From JAAZHK01 sp964536075 (GTDB lineage: Bacteria > Bacillota_I > Bacilli_A > RF39 > UBA660), in NCBI GenBank assembly GCA_964536075.1, contig CAZHWO010000024.1, forward strand, positions 1-12,933: DNA of 12,933 nucleotides. Direction: 5' to 3'. Shown piece after piece: positions 7,549 to 12,933 of the stretch. The notes beneath the pieces were generated by a model, which saw only the letters and a list, made by a program, of their open reading frames with translations, did no database searches and was not told the origin of the DNA. The translations under genes and the position numbers were made by a program. Position 1 is the first letter of the stretch, and each line of letters opens with the position of its first letter.

Positions 7549-8553
7549 ATGATAAGAGTAGCCATTAATGGTTTTGGAAGAATCGGAAGAATTGTCTTTC
7601 GAATTATGGATAGTGATCCAGATTTTGAAATTGTAGCCATCAATGATTTAACTGATGCGGAGCAACTAGCTTATTTATTAAAATATGATACCAATTACCG
7701 TAATTATAAGTCAGATAACATTTCTTTTGAAGATAATAATATTGTTGTTAATCATAAAAAAATCAGAATCTATAGCGAAAAAGATCCTGGTCTTTTACCT
7801 TGGAAAGATTTAAAAGTTGATGTCGTTTTTGAATGTACCGGAGTCTTTACCGATAAAGAAAAGGCGATGGCCCATATTAAGGCTGGCGCTAAAAAAGTAA
7901 TTGTCTCAGCTCCAGCCACTGGCGATTTAAAAACAATCGTTTATAATGTTAATGAAAAGATCTTAACAGGTAAAGAAGAAATAATCTCCGCCGCTAGTTG
8001 TACAACGAATTGCTTAGCGCCTGTCCTTAAGGCCATTGATGATCATCTGGGAATTGAGAAAGGTTTTATGACGACGATTCATGCCTATACTAATGATCAA
8101 GCGACTTTAGATATCCCTCATAAAAAAGGTATATATACTAGAAGAGGCCGAGCAGCTGCCGCCAATATTGTTCCTTCTTCAACAGGAGCGGCTAGTGCTA
8201 TTGGATTAGTTTTACCAAATTTATCAGGTAAGTTAGATGGTACGGCGATGCGGGTACCTGTAACAACCGGTTCTGTAATTGATTTAGTTTTAGAGTTAAA
8301 AAAGCCAACTACGGAAGAAGAAATAAATAAACTATTTGTTAAAAATAGTAATGATACATTAAAAATAACGATGGATCCGATTGTATCAAGTGATATTATT
8401 GGCTCTACTTGTGGGGCTTTGGTAGATGGTTTATCTACTCGTGTTCTAGAAGTTGATAAAAAACAATTGGTTAAAGTCGTTGCTTGGTACGATAATGAAA
8501 TGGGCTATAGTAGTCAAATGGTTAGAACAGCTAAATATTTAATAGAAAAATAA
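7549..8553 (+). CDS. gap: Glyceraldehyde-3-phosphate dehydrogenase (type I, NAD-dependent)
   Basis: This complete 334-aa cytoplasmic glycolytic enzyme converts glyceraldehyde-3-phosphate, phosphate and NAD+ to 1,3-bisphosphoglycerate. It starts with the Rossmann motif INGFGRIGR (6-14) and carries ECTGVF, the catalytic Cys151 in SAASCTTNC and His178 in TTIHAYTNDQ. RGRAAAANIVPSSTGAA and WYDNEMGYS near the end are also typical. Length and all key residues are normal. The ATG at 7549 is supported by GGAGG. It has its own promoter and a terminator overlapping its stop, so it is probably a single-gene transcript, separate from pgk-tpi downstream, from which two unrelated genes divide it. Confidence 0.98.
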   Translation: MIRVAINGFGRIGRIVFRIMDSDPDFEIVAINDLTDAEQLAYLLKYDTNYRNYKSDNISFEDNNIVVNHKKIRIYSEKDPGLLPWKDLKVDVVFECTGVFTDKEKAMAHIKAGAKKVIVSAPATGDLKTIVYNVNEKILTGKEEIISAASCTTNCLAPVLKAIDDHLGIEKGFMTTIHAYTNDQATLDIPHKKGIYTRRGRAAAANIVPSSTGAASAIGLVLPNLSGKLDGTAMRVPVTTGSVIDLVLELKKPTTEEEINKLFVKNSNDTLKITMDPIVSSDIIGSTCGALVDGLSTRVLEVDKKQLVKVVAWYDNEMGYSSQMVRTAKYLIEK

Positions 8554-8573
8554 GAGTTGCAAGACTCTTTTTT
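8552..8573 (+). terminator. Terminator of gap, overlapping the stop codon
   Basis: AAGAGT (8552-8557) and ACTCTT (8564-8569) form a perfect 6-bp stem. The loop TGCAAG can be read as a GCAA tetraloop closed by a U-G pair. A T-run follows to 8573. The left arm starts inside the TAA stop codon (8551-8553). Confidence 0.82.
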
Positions 8574-8597
8574 GTTAATTTTAAAAACGTTCTTTCA

Positions 8598-8603
8598 TAT
8601 AAT
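8598..8603 (+). promoter_or_regulatory. -10 box of the GDPD-like gene
   Basis: A perfect TATAAT ends 16 nt before the ATG at 8620. A weak -35, TTAATT (8575-8580), is 17 nt upstream, immediately after the gap terminator. The ribosome site AGAGGTG (8608-8614) would lie at the very 5' end of the transcript. Confidence 0.5.
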
Positions 8604-8619
8604 TATTAGAGGTGTATAT

Positions 8620-9342
8620 ATGAAATGTATTTCAGCCTATGGTCTTTCCACCCAAACTGTACCTACTAGCACCAATGAATCAGCACTATTATCCATTAAA
8701 CCAGACTATTTAACAGGGATCAAATTAGATATTTATTTAACCAAAGATAATGTTTTAGTGGCGTTAAATTTAAATGAAGTAACCTTGCCTAAAAGCATGA
8801 TGCCTATTACAGAATGCCCTTACAGCCTTTTAAAAAATTATAATATTGGTAGTAAAGTAAAAAATCAGTATGTTCTAACCTTAGAAGAAATTTTAAAAAC
8901 ATATCAATATGGTAATAGATTACTAATTCTCAATTTACCTGACCATCAAAGCAAAAATGCTCTATTAGTGAACTTTTTAAGTCATCTTCTTAGTAAATAC
9001 CGCAGTCATAATATTTATATAAAAAGCTGTAATGAAGAGATACTTAGTTACTTAAAAGCAAGTAAGCTTCCTAATAAAATTGGGTTAGTCATGAATAATG
9101 ATAATCACAATCTTTGGCATCAAGATTATAATTTTTATGTTATCGATTGTCACTTAGTATCACTAGAAATGATTAAGGATAAACTGCAACAAGGAAAAGA
9201 AGTAATGACTAAACTAATTCAAACCAAAGACCAGCTAACCAAGTATTGTGATAAATATGGGGATGATATTATTAATGAAATATTTATAATTACCTCTAAT
9301 CCTCAGCAATTGTATAAAAGTTATGCTCAAATTAATAAATAG
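8620..9342 (+). CDS. Degenerate glycerophosphodiester phosphodiesterase-like protein
   Basis: This 240-aa protein has no signal peptide. Its sequence follows the GDPD TIM-barrel pattern: a GIKLDIYLTKDNVLVAL stretch (33-49), a LTLEEIL element (87-92 region), a NIYIKSCNEEILSYL strand-helix unit (131-145) and a terminal IIT..P-like segment (IFIITSNPQQL, 221-231). The residues that make the family an enzyme are gone. HRG is AYG (6-8), the Glu of the ELD motif is Lys35 (Asp37 remains), the HD of the second strand is Asn-Leu (50-51), and the EIK motif is LNLP (104-107). It is therefore most likely a non-catalytic GDPD-fold protein, perhaps binding a lipid head group or a partner. The start is ATG 8620 with AGAGGTG; an earlier TTG at 8557 is in the gap terminator. 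I am fairly sure of the fold and unsure of the role. Confidence 0.62.
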   Translation: MKCISAYGLSTQTVPTSTNESALLSIKPDYLTGIKLDIYLTKDNVLVALNLNEVTLPKSMMPITECPYSLLKNYNIGSKVKNQYVLTLEEILKTYQYGNRLLILNLPDHQSKNALLVNFLSHLLSKYRSHNIYIKSCNEEILSYLKASKLPNKIGLVMNNDNHNLWHQDYNFYVIDCHLVSLEMIKDKLQQGKEVMTKLIQTKDQLTKYCDKYGDDIINEIFIITSNPQQLYKSYAQINK

Positions 9343-9361
9343 AAGCTACTTAAGTGATGGC

Positions 9362-9393
9362 AAATAAAATATAGGATTATCTATTTTTTATTT
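9362..9393 (+). terminator. AT-rich hairpin after the GDPD-like gene, possible weak terminator
   Basis: AAATAAAATATAG (9362-9374) and CTATTTTTTATTT (9381-9393) pair over 13 positions with one mismatch around a 6-nt loop (GATTAT). The stem has very little G or C, so termination would be weak. The right arm supplies its own T-run. Confidence 0.45.
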
Positions 9394-9401
9394 AAAAAAA
9401 A

Positions 9402-9410
9402 TGCTATAAT
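9402..9410 (+). promoter_or_regulatory. Extended -10 promoter of the SDR-like gene
   Basis: TGCTATAAT is a perfect extended -10, ending 24 nt before the ATG at 9435. No clear -35 is present; the 17-nt-spaced position is T-rich and falls in the upstream hairpin. The ribosome site is GGAGGA (9424-9429). Confidence 0.6.
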
Positions 9411-9434
9411 TAATATAAGATATGGAGGAAAAGC

Positions 9435-10372
9435 ATGCGCATAGTAGTTGTTGATGGTAATAATTTTGTAACATATCACCTAATCAAATTTTTAATTAAT
9501 AAAAAACACAAAGTAAAAGTTCTCACAAATGAACAAGGTCAATCATTGTATAAAGAATTTCGTGGTTTAGAAATTGAGTCACTAGATTTAAAAAAAGCTA
9601 ATGATGGAAAAATAATGTCATTACTTAAAGAATATAACTATTTGTTTTATCAAGATAGCATTGATTCTAATATTGCGCGAAAAAAACCAGCCATAAATTC
9701 CTTCCGTGTAGAAATGGTTAATGAAACCAAAAGATTTATTGATATAGCTAAGCGAGCAGGTATCAAAAAAATCGTTTTTTTAGGTAGTTTTTATACTTAT
9801 TTTAATAAAGTTTTCCCTAAATTAAAATTAGGTAAATACCATCCATATATTAAGGCCCGAATTGAGCAATTAGAAGTTATCCTAAAACATAAAAAGGACA
9901 TTGAAGTTGTTAATCTTGAAATTCCTTATTTATTTGGCAAAGGTCCAGTGATGGAAAGAACTAATGAATATATTATTAAAGAAATTATTGCTTCTGAGAA
10001 GGTCTTTCTTCCCAAAGGAGGCTCAACCTTTATCACGGTTAATCAATTAAATAAAGCTGTCTATGGGGCTTTTCTAAAAGGAGAAAGCGGTATAAGTTAT
10101 CCCCTTGGTGGTACCAATATTAATTGGGAGAAGTTAATTGAAATTATTAGTAATGCTGAATCCGCTGAAAGACAGGTTTATATTATTCCCACTAAACTAG
10201 CTAAAGTAGGGATGAAAAAAACTTTAAAAGAATATAAAGACAAAGGTTTAGAATTAGGTTTAAATCCGGTAAAATATATGGATTTTCAAGCCAAATATAC
10301 TTATATTGACAAAGATTTAAGTATGGACAAGTTAGGATATAAGGAAGAGGATGCTATCAAGGCCATAAAAGA
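9435..10372 (+). CDS. NAD-dependent epimerase/dehydratase-like (extended SDR) protein, 3' end in gap
   Basis: 312 codons are visible, close to the usual 300-340 aa of extended SDRs, so only a short tail is likely missing. It has the shape of the family: a Rossmann start (MRIVVVDGNNFVTYHLIKFL), the GIKKIVFLGSF strand (109-119), an IPYLFGKG turn, and a V-x-x-LNKAVYGAF helix as in sugar-nucleotide and NmrA-like members. The two hallmark motifs are eroded. The glycine-rich TGxxGxxG is DGNNFVTYH (7-15), and the catalytic YxxxK is HPYIK (136-140), with Tyr one residue too early (135) or too late (138). It may bind no dinucleotide, or may be a structural protein. It continues in frame into pgk only because the 100 N placeholder happens to allow it. 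Confidence 0.72.
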
Positions 10373-10472
10373 NNNNNNNNNNNNNNNNNNNNNNNNNNNN
10401 NNNNNNNNNNNNNNNNNNNNNNNNNNNNNNNNNNNNNNNNNNNNNNNNNNNNNNNNNNNNNNNNNNNNNNNN
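10373..10472. other. Assembly gap, 100 N
   Basis: A placeholder between the SDR-like gene and pgk. About 150 N-terminal residues of PGK are missing, plus the SDR end and any intergenic sequence, so the true gap should be about 450 bp or more. Any promoter or ribosome site of pgk is hidden. Confidence 0.97.
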
Positions 10473-11237
10473 CTTGCCGATCTTTATATTGATGATGCTT
10501 TTGGAGCTGTTCATCGGGCTCATGCTTCAACTCATGGTGTTGCTTCCCTTTTACCTAATGGCATCGGCTTTTTAGTCGAAAAAGAATTAAACGCCCTTGC
10601 TTATTTTGCTGATCCGGAAGCTCCCTTTATTGTCCTTTTAGGTGGCTCAAAAATTAAAGATAAAATTGGAGTAATTGATAAACTTGTACCTAAAGCTGAT
10701 AAAATATTGATTGGTGGCGGAATGTCCTATACTTTTTTAAAAGCCAAAGGTTATGATATTGGTAGATCCATTTTAGATAATGATAGTTTAGAATATGCCC
10801 AAAAAATTATCAACGAATATAGCGATAAGCTTGTTTTACCAATAGACGTTAATGTTACCGAAGAATTCAATAACACGACCATCAATCGTATTGTTAATGT
10901 TGAAAATATTGATCCAAAAGAAATGGGCATGGATATTGGTCCTGGTACCATAGAAAATTTTAAAAATATTCTATCTACGGCTAAAACCGTTTTTTGGAAC
11001 GGACCATTAGGAGTCTATGAATTTTCTAAATATAATATTGGAACCAAAAAGATTTTAGAATATGTTACCACTATTAATGCTCATGTAGTATTAGGTGGTG
11101 GTGATATTGTGGCGGCGGCTAGTATGTTTGATTGCAAAGATAAAGTAACTCATGCTTGTACTGGTGGGGGAGCTACTTTAGAATATCTTGAAGGTAAAAG
11201 CTTGCCTGGCATTGAAGTCATTGCCGATAATAACTAA
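10473..11237 (+). CDS. pgk: Phosphoglycerate kinase, C-terminal two-thirds (5' end in gap)
   Basis: 254 C-terminal residues of PGK are visible out of roughly 395-400 in the family. The enzyme moves phosphate from 1,3-bisphosphoglycerate to ADP. Diagnostic segments in order are DLYIDDAFGAVHRAHAST, LLGGSKIKDKIGVI, GGGMSYTFLKAKG, DIGPGTIENF, WNGPLGVYEF, the nucleotide-binding GGGDIVAAA, and TGGGATLEYLEGKSLPG. The missing part is the N-terminal substrate-binding domain. No terminator follows, and only 35 nt separate it from the glycosyltransferase gene, so pgk-glycosyltransferase-tpi are probably one operon. Confidence 0.96.
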   Translation, partial: LADLYIDDAFGAVHRAHASTHGVASLLPNGIGFLVEKELNALAYFADPEAPFIVLLGGSKIKDKIGVIDKLVPKADKILIGGGMSYTFLKAKGYDIGRSILDNDSLEYAQKIINEYSDKLVLPIDVNVTEEFNNTTINRIVNVENIDPKEMGMDIGPGTIENFKNILSTAKTVFWNGPLGVYEFSKYNIGTKKILEYVTTINAHVVLGGGDIVAAASMFDCKDKVTHACTGGGATLEYLEGKSLPGIEVIADNN

Positions 11238-11272
11238 TAGGAATTAAAATAAATTTAAAAGGAGGAGATAAA

Positions 11273-12496
11273 ATGCGTATTGGTCTATTTACAGATACTT
11301 ATCCACCTTATATCAACGGGGTTTCAACCAGTGTTTTTATGCTCAAAGAAGCTTTAGAAAAAGAAGGACATCAAGTTTTTTTGGTAACTTCTAATGATGA
11401 TAATTATAAATTTCGTTTCGAAGAAAATAATAAGGTCATTAGAATACCTGGTATAAAGACATGGATCTATGGTTATCGTTTAACCAGAGTGTATCCAATC
11501 CGATTATTAAAAGTTATAAAAAAGTGGAAATTAGATGTTATTCATTCGCATACTGAATTTGGCGTAGGCACCTTTGCGCGAATTGTTGCTAAGCAATTTA
11601 ATATTCCTCTTGTTCATACTTATCACACAATGTATGAAGACTATGTTCATTATATAACCAAGGGTTTGTTTAATAATTCAAGTAAAAAGATTTTGGAATA
11701 TTTAACCTTGTTTTACTGTGATAAAACAGCGACTGAATTAATTGTTCCAACCAAAAAAACTTATGATTTATTCAAAGAAAAATATCAGGTTGACCGTAAT
11801 ATTCATATTGTTCCAACCGGTATTGAAGTTGAACGTTTTTATCATGAACATGTTGACTTATCTAAAGCTAGGAAAATGCGTAAAGACTATGGTTTTAATG
11901 AAAAAGATTTTGTTTTAATTTTTGTCGGTCGCTTAGCAGAAGAAAAAAACGTCATTTATTTATTAGACGTCTTAAAAAATGTTAATAAAAAATTCAAATA
12001 TATTAAATTAATGATTGTTGGTGATGGACCAGATAAAAATAAATTTATGGAATATGCCAAGAAAATCGGCCTTGAAAAACATACGGTCTTTACTGGTTTT
12101 GTCCCATGGAATGATATTCCTTTTTATTATCATATAGCTAATGCTTTTATAACAGCATCGACTAGTGAAACCCAAGGGCTAACCGTTATTGAAGCTATGG
12201 CTGCTGAAAAAACACCCATCTGTATTAATGATGAAGCTTTTAATAAAGTTGTTATTAATGGATTAAATGGGCGCTTATTTAATGATAAAAAAGAATGTGA
12301 ACAAGTTATTGTGGAAGTATATAACAGTAGTGAAAAAAGAAAAAACTTAGAAAAACAAGCCCGAATTACGGCTGAAGAGAATAGTTCTAAGACTTATGCT
12401 CTAAATGCTTTAAGGGTATATCGCCATGCCCTTAGAAATAAAAAAGGAAGATTTGGCCTGGTTTCTAATGTAATAAAAAAAATAAGAGGGTGTTAG
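11273..12496 (+). CDS. GT4 glycosyltransferase, likely diacylglycerol glucosyltransferase-type glycolipid enzyme
   Basis: This complete 407-aa GT-B fold protein starts MRIGLFTDTYPPYINGVSTS, closely resembling the start of bacterial glucosyl-diacylglycerol synthases of family GT4. Further motifs are HSHTEFG, VHTYHTMYEDYVHY, VPTGIE, FVGRLAEEKN, and the retaining EX7E motif from Glu299 to Glu307 (ASTSETQGLTVIEAMAA). The C-terminus is basic (KKGRFGLVSNVIKKIRGC), as expected for a monotopic membrane-surface enzyme. Such enzymes make glycolipids that anchor lipoteichoic acid or adjust membrane curvature; a different lipid or polyisoprenoid acceptor is possible. AGGAGGAGAT (11260-11269) is a near-ideal ribosome site, the best in the window. 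It lies between pgk and tpi, an unusual place. Its last codons contain the ribosome site of tpi. Confidence 0.88.
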   Translation: MRIGLFTDTYPPYINGVSTSVFMLKEALEKEGHQVFLVTSNDDNYKFRFEENNKVIRIPGIKTWIYGYRLTRVYPIRLLKVIKKWKLDVIHSHTEFGVGTFARIVAKQFNIPLVHTYHTMYEDYVHYITKGLFNNSSKKILEYLTLFYCDKTATELIVPTKKTYDLFKEKYQVDRNIHIVPTGIEVERFYHEHVDLSKARKMRKDYGFNEKDFVLIFVGRLAEEKNVIYLLDVLKNVNKKFKYIKLMIVGDGPDKNKFMEYAKKIGLEKHTVFTGFVPWNDIPFYYHIANAFITASTSETQGLTVIEAMAAEKTPICINDEAFNKVVINGLNGRLFNDKKECEQVIVEVYNSSEKRKNLEKQARITAEENSSKTYALNALRVYRHALRNKKGRFGLVSNVIKKIRGC

Positions 12497-12498
12497 TA

Positions 12499-12933
12499 AT
12501 GAAATTAATGCTGGTGGGTAATCATAAAAATAATTTGCTAGCTAGTGATATAAAAGGATATATCGATATATTAAAAACCTATAATAATGATAAAGTAGAA
12601 CTAGTTATCTGTCCTACAATTCTTTATATTCCTTACTTTCTAGGTAAAGGATTTAAAGTTGGTCTTCAAAATTTAAATATTAGCGGAGAAAGTTTAACTG
12701 GAGAAATAACCGCCTTACAAGCTAAATCACTTAATATTAACTATGCTCTTATCGGCCATTATAATCGTCGCTTTAACTTTAATGAAGATGATATAATCAT
12801 TAATAAAAAAATTAAAAGTGCTTTAAATGCGGGGGTTAAAGTTATTCTTTGTATTGGCGAATCCAAAGAACAAAAGTCCTTAAATAAATTAGGAACGATT
12901 ATACCTAAACAGATTGATAAAGCCTTAATGAAT
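12499..12933 (+). CDS. tpiA: Divergent triosephosphate isomerase, 3' end outside the window
   Basis: The first 145 of about 250 residues are visible. The TIM pattern is clear: VGNHKNN (6-12, with catalytic Lys10 and Asn8), VICPT..Y.PY, GLQN (55-58), TGEITALQ (67-74), IGHYNRR (85-91, with catalytic His87) and ILCIGES (116-122). Two usually near-invariant spots differ. GNWKMN has become GNHKNN, and the catalytic loop GHSERR has become GHYNRR, replacing the Ser and the Glu equivalent to Glu97. The main catalytic Glu (about 165) is beyond the edge. It follows the glycosyltransferase stop by 2 nt, with GAGGGTG (12486-12492) as ribosome site. It could be a tuned enzyme or a paralogue beside a normal tpi elsewhere. 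Confidence 0.85.
   Translation, partial: MKLMLVGNHKNNLLASDIKGYIDILKTYNNDKVELVICPTILYIPYFLGKGFKVGLQNLNISGESLTGEITALQAKSLNINYALIGHYNRRFNFNEDDIIINKKIKSALNAGVKVILCIGESKEQKSLNKLGTIIPKQIDKALMN

Noticed and set aside
8557..8619. N-terminal extension of the GDPD-like protein from TTG 8557
   Set aside because: The TTG lies in the gap terminator hairpin and has no ribosome site; ATG 8620 has AGAGGTG at a good distance and begins at the GDPD-like first strand.
1..12933. UGA-as-tryptophan code, CRISPR array, tRNA or rRNA genes, insertion sequence
   Set aside because: yvcK ends in TGA and reading frames need no TGA decoding; no regularly spaced repeats, no cloverleaf or rRNA-like sequence, and no transposase or terminal inverted repeats were seen. 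The breaks are N gaps, not element insertions.

Overview
The window is an AT-rich (roughly 30% GC by eye) stretch of a low-GC Firmicute, probably a Bacilli- or Mollicutes-related lineage. TGA is used as a stop (yvcK ends in TGA) and no internal TGA is needed, so the standard bacterial code applies and this is not a UGA=Trp mycoplasma. Three runs of exactly 100 N (2132-2231, 6728-6827, 10373-10472) are scaffold gaps of unknown true length, as in draft or metagenome assemblies. Each one cuts a gene, so whiA, an acyltransferase, a uridine-kinase-like gene, an SDR/epimerase and pgk are all incomplete here. 

Layout. 1-331 is non-coding and holds a strong plus-strand terminator (209-236). 332-1282 yvcK (glmR) and 1284-gap whiA form a tight pair. 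After the first gap come a 5'-truncated PlsC-type acyltransferase (to 3421) with its terminator, and a 7-TM hybrid sensor-kinase-like protein (3497-5287). The latter converges on clpP (5879-5295, minus strand) through a symmetric terminator containing both stop codons. clpP diverges from a TGS/ThrRS-like uridine kinase gene (5994-7514, interrupted by a gap). Then follow gap (GAPDH, 7549-8553, with terminator), a degenerate GDPD-like protein (8620-9342), an SDR/epimerase-like gene (9435-gap), pgk (gap-11237), a GT4 glycosyltransferase (11273-12496) and the 5' part of a divergent tpi (12499-edge). 

How it fits together. The backbone yvcK-whiA-clpP-gap-pgk-tpi matches a gene order known from lactobacilli and other Firmicutes (rapZ-yvcK-whiA-clpP-cggR-gap-pgk-tpi). 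Here several other genes are interposed: acyltransferase, 7-TM kinase-like protein, uridine-kinase-like protein, GDPD-like protein, SDR and glycosyltransferase. No cggR is seen next to gap. The visible interposed genes are biased to lipid, envelope and signalling families. Three of them (kinase, GDPD, SDR) lack residues their families use for catalysis or cofactor binding, and the TIM homologue has an altered active-site loop. Whether this is one functional module is inference. 

Expression signals are compact. TATAAT boxes, several with an extended TGn, lie only 16-24 nt before the start codon in five of six plus-strand promoters. Several terminators share their stem with the stop codon of the gene they end. 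Five genes have an AGGTGAT/GGGTG-type ribosome site whose GTG sits exactly 9 nt in frame before the true ATG, a trap for automatic start calling.
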